Below, piece after piece: positions 1 through 6,900 of a stretch of 7,526 bases of DNA; the stretch's first letter is position 1, and every line of letters starts with the position of its first letter. Location: positions 1-7,526 of the forward strand of contig JABIQT010000111.1 in NCBI GenBank assembly GCA_018667995.1. The letters run 5' to 3'. Source of the stretch: Candidatus Latescibacterota bacterium (GTDB lineage: Bacteria > JAAXHH01 > JABIQT01). A program made the position numbers and the translations under genes. The notes under the pieces are model-generated. The model was given only the letters and a program-made list of their open reading frames with translations. It was not told the DNA's origin and did not search any database.

Positions 1-879
1 ACAGAGGTGGGCGAGTTTCATTAGGGACGTCGTTCCTAATCGGGCATTAGCCCTTAGCAAGTCGGTGGCACCAGCTACCAGCCACTCAGCCGAGAGATCG
101 CGGTCATGCATCAATGTTTCTGGGGTGACAATTGGGACATCAAGCTTTTCACGAAGCCTGACGAGTGATGCCAGCTCCCGGTCCTCCAGTGGCTCTTCAA
201 ACCATCGAAATCCAAGATCAAACAGAGAACGACCAACTCGAAGAGCCTCATCAAAAGTATATTGGCACCATGCCGCGTCGTGCATCAGGTCCGGTACATC
301 CCCTAATGCACTACGCACCCCCTTGAATCGTGTAATATTCTCGTCGGCGGTGTCATTGAAATGGTCTTTCAGCGCCAGGAATCCCATGCTCTGGGCTTGA
401 AGCGCATCATCTACCGCCGCATCAAGTGTGGCGCCCCCGTAATTGTAGTACGCTGGGCATTGATCGCGCGCTTGCCCGAGGAGCGCGTAAACCGGCAGTC
501 CGCTGACCTTGCCAGCTATATCCCACAGGCAATTGTCAAAGGCTCCCGACCAGCCGGGACGCGTGAAAATGCTACGTGTGGCCATGCGCAGTTTCGCATC
601 GAGATATTCTCGAGCCAGGGGGTTTCGACCGACTGCCATGAAGCGCAGCTGCTCCAGATCCTCAGGGCGCATGGTGGTGTACCTGGCATCCCCAACCGTA
701 CACATTCCCTCAATCCCGTCACTGGTCCTTACGTGTAAAACGTGGATGGTCTCAGTGCCCGCCTTGGTAGCGGTCCGGACCCATCGTGCATTTCCGCGCG
801 TCACTTGCTCTTCCGTATCGAAAAGTGGCGTGTTTACAGGAAGTTCAAACACGGACAGAGATATGGATTCAATGGTCAT
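1..879 (-). CDS. Enolase-superfamily (mandelate racemase/muconate lactonizing type) enzyme, C-terminus cut by window edge
   Basis: The minus strand reads open from an ATG at 879 to the left edge, giving 293 residues without a stop. Family members are about 370-400 aa, so roughly the last 90 residues lie outside. The N-terminal capping domain (about 1-125) is followed by the barrel. Metal ligands fit the MR pattern: D201 (MHDAAW), E228 (WFEEP) and E254 (TPET), with the E-to-E spacing of 26 seen in mandelate racemase. The second-strand motif is LKDH (K171, H173) rather than KxK, and the strand usually carrying the Asp of the Asp-His dyad reads LLRANARLG (N278). Such enzymes abstract the proton alpha to a carboxylate and are mostly sugar-acid dehydratases, racemases or cycloisomerases in the cytosol; the substrate cannot be told. 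An in-frame ATG at 918 is possible, but MTIESISLSVFE is the usual family N-terminus. Neither start has a clear ribosome binding site. Confidence 0.9.
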   Translation of the reverse strand, partial: MTIESISLSVFELPVNTPLFDTEEQVTRGNARWVRTATKAGTETIHVLHVRTSDGIEGMCTVGDARYTTMRPEDLEQLRFMAVGRNPLAREYLDAKLRMATRSIFTRPGWSGAFDNCLWDIAGKVSGLPVYALLGQARDQCPAYYNYGGATLDAAVDDALQAQSMGFLALKDHFNDTADENITRFKGVRSALGDVPDLMHDAAWCQYTFDEALRVGRSLFDLGFRWFEEPLEDRELASLVRLREKLDVPIVTPETLMHDRDLSAEWLVAGATDLLRANARLGTTSLMKLAHLC

Positions 880-1126
880 ATATATGCCCAGTTTCGTGAA
901 GTCGTGGCACCAATACATGTGAGCCAGGTGGCTCGTGCCTTATGGGGTCGTATTTCCCCGACCGAATCTTGTTTCGACTATGACGGTTCTGTGTTCAGCT
1001 ACAGGTATCACTCTACAGGAAAACGCTGCTCACCGAGTATTCAGCGGTACACCTCGATAATGATTAGCAGTCCCCTGTTAAGCCTTACAATGTCGCGTGC
1101 TGTAGGAACGAAACCTCGGTGCCCAG
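880..1126. other. Intergenic gap between two minus-strand genes, no gene seen
   Basis: This 247-base stretch separates the dehydrogenase stop from the enolase-superfamily start. I find no convincing ORF, no hairpin followed by a T-run, and no clear promoter. A 7-base direct repeat CTACAGG occurs at 999-1005 and 1013-1019 (14-base period), and a small GGTCG/CGACC hairpin lies near 940-957. The gap is long enough to hold a separate promoter for the downstream enolase-superfamily gene, so the two minus-strand genes need not be one transcript. Confidence 0.5.
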
Positions 1127-2140
1127 CTAGGCGGGCATGCCCCATTTCTTCGCCGCCAGCGGCTTCACTTCTGGATTCACAAGTCCATCATCGGGCCACT
1201 GGCCACTCAGGATTTTCACGAGCTGACTGGCGGACTTCTTGCGGCGTTCTATAGCTCCCCTGTCCGAGGTGGACGCCATGTGAGGCGTAAGCACGACGTT
1301 ATCCATTTCGAGAAGTGGATTGTCCGATGATGGAGGTTCCTGCTCAAGCACATCCAACCCTGCTCCTGCGATACGATTCTCCTGCAGCGCCTTTATCAGC
1401 GATGCTTCATCGACCACCTTGCCGCGCCCGGTATTTATGAAATGAGCCGTGGGCTTCATAACCGCAAAGTCATCCTCACCGATGAGATGGTACGTCCCGG
1501 GCGTGTGAGGCGCGTGGCACGAAACAAAATCCGATTCCGCGAAGAGCGTCTTCTTGTCCACCATGGTCACGCCGTATTTATCGGCCACCTCTTGCGGTAC
1601 AAATGGATCGTATGCCAACATCCTAAATTCGAACCCCTCCGATATTTTTGCCATCGCTCTTCCTATGTTACCGAAAGATACCAGGCCGAGTGTCTGACCA
1701 TACAGATGTTGAACGGAGCCTCGATTGATAGAAGGCGATCGAGCCTTCATGGCATTTGTTATGGGTACAAGATTTCTGGCTAGTGCGAGTAGGAGCATCA
1801 TGGCTTGGTGGGCAACTTCGCGCTCAAACACACCGGGAAGATTGAAAACAATGATCCCCCGTTCGGTGGCGGCTGGTACGTCTACAAAATCGACGCCAAT
1901 GCCCCCGGATCCAATGACCCTGATCCGCTCCGGCAGTTTTTCAACTACCTCCCGGGGCAAGCGAAATCCTCCTTCGAGGATACCGTCCACATCCTGCGTT
2001 GCCGCCGTCAGTTCGTCCTCGGTCCTGTAGATGGCCTTCTTAAGTTCACAGCCGATTTCGCGCAATGATTCGGCGAGAATATCTGCCGGAGAGTTGGCTT
2101 CATCGGGGTTACCGTACGATAGAATCCTGAATCCGGACAT
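1127..2140 (-). CDS. D-isomer-specific 2-hydroxyacid dehydrogenase, NAD-dependent
   Basis: A 337-residue protein, normal for the family, reducing 2-keto acids to D-2-hydroxyacids or the reverse in the cytosol. The N-terminal substrate domain (1-~105) has the IGSGGIGVD stretch at 76-84. The Rossmann domain has LGLVSFGNIG (151-160), where the usual GxGxxG reads S155xG157xxG160, and an acidic strand end at D178 (AYDP) that favours NAD over NADP. The catalytic triad is present: R239 (NTGRG), E268 (EQEPP) and H287 (TPHMAS). The start at 2140 is chosen because AGGAG lies 5 bases upstream; the frame stays open to an ATG at 2251, but that extension has no homologous look and would cover the divergent promoter region. 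It lies divergent to larB and upstream of the enolase-superfamily gene. The exact substrate (hydroxypyruvate, glyoxylate, sugar-acid derivative) is unknown. A 3-phosphoglycerate dehydrogenase role is less likely, as there is no ACT domain. Confidence 0.93.
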   Translation of the reverse strand: MSGFRILSYGNPDEANSPADILAESLREIGCELKKAIYRTEDELTAATQDVDGILEGGFRLPREVVEKLPERIRVIGSGGIGVDFVDVPAATERGIIVFNLPGVFEREVAHQAMMLLLALARNLVPITNAMKARSPSINRGSVQHLYGQTLGLVSFGNIGRAMAKISEGFEFRMLAYDPFVPQEVADKYGVTMVDKKTLFAESDFVSCHAPHTPGTYHLIGEDDFAVMKPTAHFINTGRGKVVDEASLIKALQENRIAGAGLDVLEQEPPSSDNPLLEMDNVVLTPHMASTSDRGAIERRKKSASQLVKILSGQWPDDGLVNPEVKPLAAKKWGMPA

Positions 2141-2145
2141 GATAT

Positions 2146-2150
2146 CTCCT
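2146..2150 (-). promoter_or_regulatory. Ribosome binding site of the 2-hydroxyacid dehydrogenase gene
   Basis: On the minus strand GGCAGGAGATATCATG places AGGAG 5 bases before the ATG at 2140. This decides the start against the longer in-frame ATG at 2251. Confidence 0.8.
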
Positions 2151-2211
2151 GCCGTAAGAAATTGCTTGCCAATAGGGGGTCTCTTCAAACAAGTTACCGA
2201 TCCGCCCAGAA

Positions 2212-2238
2212 GTAATACGGCACCTGATACGTTGTCAA
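2212..2238 (-). promoter_or_regulatory. Possible sigma70-like promoter for the dehydrogenase gene
   Basis: Read on the minus strand, TTGACA (2238-2233) is followed after 15 bases by TATTAC (2217-2212), about 70 bases upstream of the start at 2140. The -35 box is perfect, but the spacer is short and the -10 box imperfect. It lies in the divergent region shared with larB. No comparably good plus-strand promoter for larB was seen. Confidence 0.3.
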
Positions 2239-2269
2239 ACACCTTTATCATCGGACCGTGGATAACGCC

Positions 2270-3025
2270 ATGAACGAACAGCAGATACGACGGTTGCTTG
2301 ACGGGGTGAAGTCGGAATCCGTAAGCGTAGATGAGGCCATTGATTCTCTACGAGACTTGCCGTTTGAAGATCTCGGATTTGCGATGGTGGACCACCATCG
2401 CGCGCTCCGGCAAGGATTTCCAGAGGTCATCTATTGCGCGGGCAAGACCGTCGACCAGATCATTACAATCGCCGATAGAATAGTAACGCGAGGCGCGGAC
2501 CTGCTAGCTACCAGGGCATCTCAGGAAATCTACAATGAGGTGGCTGCACAGTTGCCGGATGCGGAGTATCATGAGGCAGCACGGGCTATAGTCTTACAGA
2601 AAGATCATACGATTCGAGGCAGAGGGCGCATACTTGTGGTGTCTGCAGGTACCAGTGATATCCCCGTGGCGGAAGAGGCAGCCATAACAGCAACCGTCAT
2701 GGGAAATGAAGTGGACAAGATCTTCGATGTGGGTGTGGCGGGCATACATCGCCTGCTCGCGCATCGAGAGATGCTTACAAGCGCGTCTATACTCATTGTG
2801 GTGGCAGGAATGGAAGGAGCCTTGGCCAGCGTCGTAGGTGGAATGGTCGCCCGACCCGTCATCGCCGTGCCTACCAGTGTGGGATACGGGGCCAGCTTTG
2901 GTGGCGTAGCTGCGCTGCTCGGTATGCTCACCAGTTGTGCCTCAGGTGTCACAGTGGTGAACATCGACAATGGCTTCGGTGCGGGATATGCGGCCAGCCT
3001 AATGAATCGAGCCGACACGCCATGA
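2270..3025 (+). CDS. larB: LarB, pyridinium-3,5-biscarboxylic acid mononucleotide synthase (nickel-pincer cofactor synthesis)
   Basis: LarB carboxylates and hydrolyses nicotinic acid adenine dinucleotide to give pyridinium-3,5-biscarboxylic acid mononucleotide, the first step towards the nickel-pincer nucleotide cofactor of LarA-type racemases. The 251 residues match family length. Visible family motifs are [13 protein letters not shown] (40-52), [13 protein letters not shown] (125-137), [11 protein letters not shown] (153-163), [15 protein letters not shown] (177-191), [13 protein letters not shown] (200-212) and NIDNGFGAG (231-239). C223 in TSCASG and E182 in GMEGAL correspond to the Cys and Glu described as catalytic in LarB. 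The C-terminal half has the PurE-like (AIR carboxylase) fold signature. It is the first gene of the plus-strand operon, and its TGA overlaps the larC ATG. I chose the ATG at 2270; a GTG four codons upstream (2258) is an alternative, and neither has a strong ribosome binding site (GTGGA at 2258-2262 is the best). Confidence 0.95.
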   Translation: MNEQQIRRLLDGVKSESVSVDEAIDSLRDLPFEDLGFAMVDHHRALRQGFPEVIYCAGKTVDQIITIADRIVTRGADLLATRASQEIYNEVAAQLPDAEYHEAARAIVLQKDHTIRGRGRILVVSAGTSDIPVAEEAAITATVMGNEVDKIFDVGVAGIHRLLAHREMLTSASILIVVAGMEGALASVVGGMVARPVIAVPTSVGYGASFGGVAALLGMLTSCASGVTVVNIDNGFGAGYAASLMNRADTP

Positions 3026-4149
3026 CCATTGCCTATATCGATCATATCTCTGACCTCACCGCCTATGCACTTCTAGGCGCGCTCATTGACGCCGGCGCTG
3101 CTCCAGAAGTTATAGAAGCCGCCCTAAGCCGCCGAACGGAACTCGAACTCAGGATATTACTCAGCCGGGAAGAGCGACATGGTGAAACTGTTTTGCTGGC
3201 AAGCCTGTCTCCGAGCAGCGAGGACCTCCGACTTACCAGGGAAGATCTTGATAGGTTCTCGTCCGCCTATCCTGAGATAGACAGACTGAGTGATGGCTGG
3301 ACAAAGCTCTGCGCTTCACGCGGCGAGTCTGACTCCCTCAGCGCGACTGACAGTCAAGAGGCGTTGGCGGCCATTGCGGTGCATGAGGCCGTCATCCAAC
3401 TTCAGCTCGACCGGGTTTACTGCACCAGCCTACCATTGCCCTCCGGGCTGGAACCCAATGACGCCACAGTCATGGATCTGATGCACAAACAACCTGTGCA
3501 GTTTACCGACCAGACCATACCCACATCCGCCTTGGGCGTGATCGCACTGACCACAGTATCCGATCAATATTCGCTGCCTCCAGCAGTCACATTGAGTCGA
3601 ACAGGTTGTGGTGGAAGAGAAATAGAGGATGCCCCCGGATCGGGTCTTCTGAGACTCTCCATCGGGGAACTGGTATACACCTCCGAGGCACCTCAGGAAG
3701 ATTCCGTTATGGTCGTGGAAACCAATATCGACGATATGAATCCACAGAACTACGGACATGTGATGGACCTGCTTCTGGAAACAGGAGCCCTGGACGTAAC
3801 ACTGACTCCGATTATCATGAAGAAAGGTCGTCCGGGGAACTTGCTTTCCGTCCTGGTCGATCGGCCGGGCCTTGAAGCAGTGATATCCCTCATACTTCAA
3901 GAGACCACCACTATCGGTGTGAGGACGCACGCTGTTCGCCGAAGGACGCTGGATCGGAAGATTGCCGAGGTAGCGACACCCTTTGGCACCGTGAGAATCA
4001 AGGTCGTCAGGCAGGGCAACCACGTTCGGTGTACTCCGGAATATGACGACTGCAGGGAAGCCGCCCGCGCCCATGAGGTACCCATCACAGAAGTCCAAAA
4101 TGCGGCGCGGCGTGCGGCGGACGCGATCGATCTGGATGTTCTGTTGTGA
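3022..4149 (+). CDS. larC: LarC-like nickel insertion protein (DUF111 family) with divergent N-terminal half
   Basis: LarC is a CTP-dependent cyclometallase that inserts nickel into the pincer nucleotide in the last cofactor step. The C-terminal half (about 229-375) is typical: [12 protein letters not shown] (231-241), GALDVTLTP (255-263), IMKKGRPG (265-272), ETTTIGVR (294-301) and CTPEYDDC (337-344). This corresponds to the CTP-binding LarC2 part. The N-terminal half keeps the family outline ([10 protein letters not shown] 16-25, [13 protein letters not shown] 130-142, GCGGREI 195-201). It lacks the usual GISGDM (here HISDLTAYA), the HFHEVGAVDS segment, the HGxLPVPAPAT segment (here [11 protein letters not shown]) and the TPTGAA motif (here IPTSALG). 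At 375 aa it is somewhat shorter than common LarC proteins. The start at 3022 overlaps the larB stop (ATGA), implying translational coupling; the longer open frame from 2935 lies inside larB. No frameshift is needed to read both domains, unlike in L. plantarum. Confidence 0.9.
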   Translation: MTIAYIDHISDLTAYALLGALIDAGAAPEVIEAALSRRTELELRILLSREERHGETVLLASLSPSSEDLRLTREDLDRFSSAYPEIDRLSDGWTKLCASRGESDSLSATDSQEALAAIAVHEAVIQLQLDRVYCTSLPLPSGLEPNDATVMDLMHKQPVQFTDQTIPTSALGVIALTTVSDQYSLPPAVTLSRTGCGGREIEDAPGSGLLRLSIGELVYTSEAPQEDSVMVVETNIDDMNPQNYGHVMDLLLETGALDVTLTPIIMKKGRPGNLLSVLVDRPGLEAVISLILQETTTIGVRTHAVRRRTLDRKIAEVATPFGTVRIKVVRQGNHVRCTPEYDDCREAARAHEVPITEVQNAARRAADAIDLDVLL

Positions 4150-5882
4150 TAGCCGTGCAAGGTTTGCACTTCAGCTATACCGACCAAGACCACGCTCCCC
4201 CTACACTTCAAGACATAAATCTTTCCATACCTAAAGCCGGATATGTGGCCATACTTGGTCCGAATGGATCTGGTAAAAGTACGCTCGGACGTTGCCTGAA
4301 CGGCCTTCTCCAACCCACATCAGGGTCGGTGACGGTAGACGGATTGGATACGGCAGACGCTGAACATACCTGGGAAATACACCGTCTTGTTGGCATGATC
4401 TTTCAGAATCCCGACAATCAACTGGTTTCTACAACCGTAGAACGCGAATTGGCCTTTGGACTCGAGAACATTGGAATAGAACCCGCTGAGATACAGTCGC
4501 GTGTGGCGGAGTCTCTGGACCGATTCGACCTCGGCCACATAAAACTCCATGCTCCCCATCGTCTATCCGGTGGCCAGAAGCAACGACTGGCCATTGCGGC
4601 CGTAATGGCAATGAGACCACGGTATCTTATCTGTGACGAGCCGACGGCTCTCCTCGATCCTCGCGGACGCTCCGAAGTGATCGAGATGATCACTGCCATG
4701 CACCGTGATTACGGCATATCTGTGGTGCACATCACACAGTTTCCGGAGGAGGCCGAAGGTGCTGATCAAGTCATTATCATACAGGACGGCCGCATCGCGG
4801 TGCAGTCGGTCCCTGCTGAGACAATAGCTGATGCCGGATGCCTTCAGACCTACGGCTTATCCGTGCCCGTAGCTGTGCACGTTGCAGATAAAGTCCGCAC
4901 GAAGGGCGTCCCCCTGACATCAGGCATAGTAAGTGCCGAACAGCTGGTTCGAGCCGTGAAGCAATGGCCGCCCTCCTCAAAAAGCGCTGCACAAGAGACT
5001 GCGACCGTCGCCGTGGAACCCGCTCCTGATGCGATGGCTGAGCTAAAACAAGTTTCCTTCACATATTCTACCCATGCAAAGGCCGCAGCTGCAGCGCTTT
5101 CAGATGTGTCGATACGCATTGAACGGGGTACTTTCACAGCCCTCATAGGACCTAATGGATCAGGGAAATCCACATTGATGCAGCACCTAAACGCACTGAT
5201 TCAATCCGATCAAGGAGAGGTATTGATCGACGGCGTTTCCCTCAAAGCAAAACAGACTGACCTGGTGATAATTCGCCAGCAGGTAGGACTCGTCTTCCAG
5301 TTTCCTGAGGCGCAGCTGTTTGAAGAGACCGTCTTTCAGGACGTAGCATTCGGTCCGACAAATCTGGGAATCATGGGAGAGGCACTTAGAGATACCGTAA
5401 ACGAGGCACTCCGAGATGTACGGCTTGATCCCGATGTGTTTTCGACGCGCACCCCATTCTCCCTCAGCGGTGGGGAAAAACGGCGGGTGGCAATCGCCGG
5501 CATTCTAGCCATGAAGCCGTTATTTCTTGTATTAGATGAGCCAACCGCCGGATTAGATGCAGTGGGTATCGCACAGGTGGAGGCAATCCTCAAGAGATTC
5601 CAAGCTGCAGGTGGAACGGTACTTCTTGTTTCCCACGACATGGACTTGGTGGGACGCATGGCCGAACGCGTTATCGTCCTGGACGAAGGACGCATTGTGG
5701 GCGACGGTCCTCCACAGGAGGTCTTCGCAGAGAACGAGATTATGGAAACGACCGGGCTGCATTGCCCAACACTCAGTTATGTCCTCAGCGAACTACATGA
5801 GCTTGGGTATCCGGTGTCCGCGTGGAACTTCGATATCGATCTGGCAGCCGAATCTATTGCCGCAGCGATTGATCTGAACTAA
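4146..5882 (+). CDS. Fused two-domain ECF-type ABC transporter ATPase (CbiO/EcfA-like, LarO-like context)
   Basis: One 578-residue chain carries two complete ATPase domains. Domain 1 has Walker A GPNGSGKST (38-46), Q-loop Q87, signature LSGGQ (140-144), Walker B LICDEP (161-166, catalytic E165) and H-loop H195. Domain 2 has Walker A GPNGSGKST (335-343), Q-loop Q385, signature LSGGE (440-444), Walker B LVLDEP (461-466, E465) and H-loop H497. The segments QNPDNQLVSTTVERELAFG and QFPEAQLFEETVFQDVAFG are the pattern of energy-coupling-factor ATPases (cobalt, nickel and vitamin uptake) rather than exporters. A linker of about 60 residues joins the halves. It starts with GTG overlapping the larC stop (GTGA), so it is translationally coupled. 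Context with larB and larC suggests nickel uptake; fused ATPases also occur in vitamin-precursor transporters (YkoD type), so the substrate is inferred. No EcfT/CbiQ or substrate-binding membrane gene is in the window. Both ATP sites look functional. Confidence 0.93.
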   Translation: MIAVQGLHFSYTDQDHAPPTLQDINLSIPKAGYVAILGPNGSGKSTLGRCLNGLLQPTSGSVTVDGLDTADAEHTWEIHRLVGMIFQNPDNQLVSTTVERELAFGLENIGIEPAEIQSRVAESLDRFDLGHIKLHAPHRLSGGQKQRLAIAAVMAMRPRYLICDEPTALLDPRGRSEVIEMITAMHRDYGISVVHITQFPEEAEGADQVIIIQDGRIAVQSVPAETIADAGCLQTYGLSVPVAVHVADKVRTKGVPLTSGIVSAEQLVRAVKQWPPSSKSAAQETATVAVEPAPDAMAELKQVSFTYSTHAKAAAAALSDVSIRIERGTFTALIGPNGSGKSTLMQHLNALIQSDQGEVLIDGVSLKAKQTDLVIIRQQVGLVFQFPEAQLFEETVFQDVAFGPTNLGIMGEALRDTVNEALRDVRLDPDVFSTRTPFSLSGGEKRRVAIAGILAMKPLFLVLDEPTAGLDAVGIAQVEAILKRFQAAGGTVLLVSHDMDLVGRMAERVIVLDEGRIVGDGPPQEVFAENEIMETTGLHCPTLSYVLSELHELGYPVSAWNFDIDLAAESIAAAIDLN

Positions 5883-5894
5883 GAGATACAAAAC

Positions 5895-5900
5895 AGGAGG
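5895..5900 (+). promoter_or_regulatory. Strong ribosome binding site of the amidohydrolase gene
   Basis: ACAGGAGGAGTAATG gives a full AGGAGG four bases before the start at 5905. It is the strongest site in the operon, where larC and the ATPase gene rely on overlapping stop/start junctions, so this last gene may be translated independently and at a higher level. Confidence 0.85.
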
Positions 5901-5904
5901 AGTA

Positions 5905-6804
5905 ATGCTTGTAGACATCCATACGAATCTGATGTGGTACCCGGATCACATGTCTGACGAGTTCGTTGAATTTGCCTATGCGGCGAAACGTGCGAAAATG
6001 CGACTCACCCCGGACGTTTACTTTGCAGGCCACGACGACAAGTACAAGAACGCATTTGATTCAACACCCGAAGCCCTGCTGGAAGCCACGTCGAACTGTG
6101 ACAAAGCCGTCGTGTTTGGCCTGAAGGCTCCCTACTGCGGCATAAACGTGCCTCAAACTATAGTTTCCGACTTCGTGGCTACCCATAGTGACCGATTTAT
6201 CGGATGGTGCTCCGTGGATCCCAATGACGACGACTGCGTGGACCAATTGGACTACAATGTCAAGCAACTCGGTTTGCGCGGTCTCAAGGTGGCGCCCATA
6301 TATCAGAATTTTGATCCGCAGGACCCACGCCATCTGCCATTGTTCAAGAGAGCAGAGAAGCTCGATATTCCCGTTATCTGGCATCAGGGCACGTCGTTCG
6401 TACGCCCGGGACCTCTGAAATATGCAAACCCAATTCAGCTGGAGGACATCGCCATTGCATGTCCGGATTTGCGTATGATGATCGCCCACATGGGGCACCC
6501 TTGGGAGGATGAGTGCGTCGTGCTGATTCGAAAACACCCCAATCTATATGCTAATGTGTCTGCGCTACACTACCGGCCATTGCGGCACTACCAAGCCTTC
6601 ATCTCAGCGCTGGAGTACGGAGTAGAGCATAAGTTGATATTTGGATCTGACTTTCCGTCTGCGACCACAGACCAGGTGATAGCGGGACAGTGGAAGGTCA
6701 ATGATATTGTTGAGGGAACAAAGCTGCCCAGGTTTCCTGATGAGGCTATACACAACATCATCTACGAGAATTGGCGCCAGTTTCTGCGGAACGACGAGCT
6801 GTAG
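5905..6804 (+). CDS. Amidohydrolase-family TIM-barrel protein (Amidohydro_2 type), substrate unknown
   Basis: The 299-residue protein has the order and spacing of Amidohydro_2 (ACMSD-like) metal-dependent hydrolases or decarboxylases. It shows DIHTN at 4-8, GLRGLKV with K128, IPVIWHQGT with H160, MIAHMGHPW with H195 and H198, and LIFGSDFPS with D249. The first-strand motif is normally HxH; here the second His is N8, while H6, H160, H195 and D249 remain. Family members bind one divalent metal and hydrolyse or decarboxylate cyclic or carboxylated small molecules. Lactone or sugar-acid hydrolysis would fit the neighbouring hydroxyacid genes, but this is only inference. It has no signal peptide, so it is cytosolic. 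It is the last gene of the lar operon, 22 bases after the ATPase stop and directly before the terminator. Its pairing with lar genes is not part of the classical lar set. Confidence 0.88.
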   Translation: MLVDIHTNLMWYPDHMSDEFVEFAYAAKRAKMRLTPDVYFAGHDDKYKNAFDSTPEALLEATSNCDKAVVFGLKAPYCGINVPQTIVSDFVATHSDRFIGWCSVDPNDDDCVDQLDYNVKQLGLRGLKVAPIYQNFDPQDPRHLPLFKRAEKLDIPVIWHQGTSFVRPGPLKYANPIQLEDIAIACPDLRMMIAHMGHPWEDECVVLIRKHPNLYANVSALHYRPLRHYQAFISALEYGVEHKLIFGSDFPSATTDQVIAGQWKVNDIVEGTKLPRFPDEAIHNIIYENWRQFLRNDEL

Positions 6805-6835
6805 CCTGTTGGTACAGGTGGTACAACGGTAAACG

Positions 6836-6873
6836 AAAAAGGGGCAGCGAGTATAAACTCGCTGCCCCTTTTT
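6836..6873. terminator. Bidirectional intrinsic terminator between convergent operons
   Basis: GGGGCAGCGAG (6841-6851) pairs perfectly with CTCGCTGCCCC (6858-6868) around a six-base loop TATAAA. Five A bases before and five T bases after extend the stem to 16 pairs and supply a U-tract on either strand. It lies 31 bases after the amidohydrolase stop and 27 bases beyond the end of pal, so it should end both transcripts. Confidence 0.93.
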
Positions 6874-6900
6874 AAAGACTACCTAATTTGACCAGCTCAA

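Noticed and set aside
999-1019. Direct repeat CTACAGG twice with a 14-base period, possible operator
   Set aside because: Seven-base repeats of this kind are expected by chance, and there is no clear promoter beside it.
742-1254. 170-codon plus-strand open frame
   Set aside because: It runs antisense across the start of the enolase-superfamily gene and the end of the dehydrogenase gene, has low-complexity Ser/Arg composition and no recognisable domain or ribosome binding site.
2141-2251. N-terminal extension of the dehydrogenase to an ATG at 2251
   Set aside because: The ATG at 2140 has AGGAG at ideal distance, and the remaining protein starts where family members start. The extension would also swallow the divergent promoter region.
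2935-3021. Longer larC start at 2935
   Set aside because: It would lie inside the conserved 3' end of larB and adds a Cys/Arg-rich segment unlike LarC; the ATGA junction at 3022 is the natural coupled start.
3430-4098. 222-codon minus-strand open frame inside larC
   Set aside because: It is the antisense of the well-conserved LarC coding region; its translation shows no family motif.
6810-6826. Imperfect GGTACA repeat just after the amidohydrolase stop
   Set aside because: It is short and imperfect; the adjacent 16-pair hairpin fully explains the intergenic structure.
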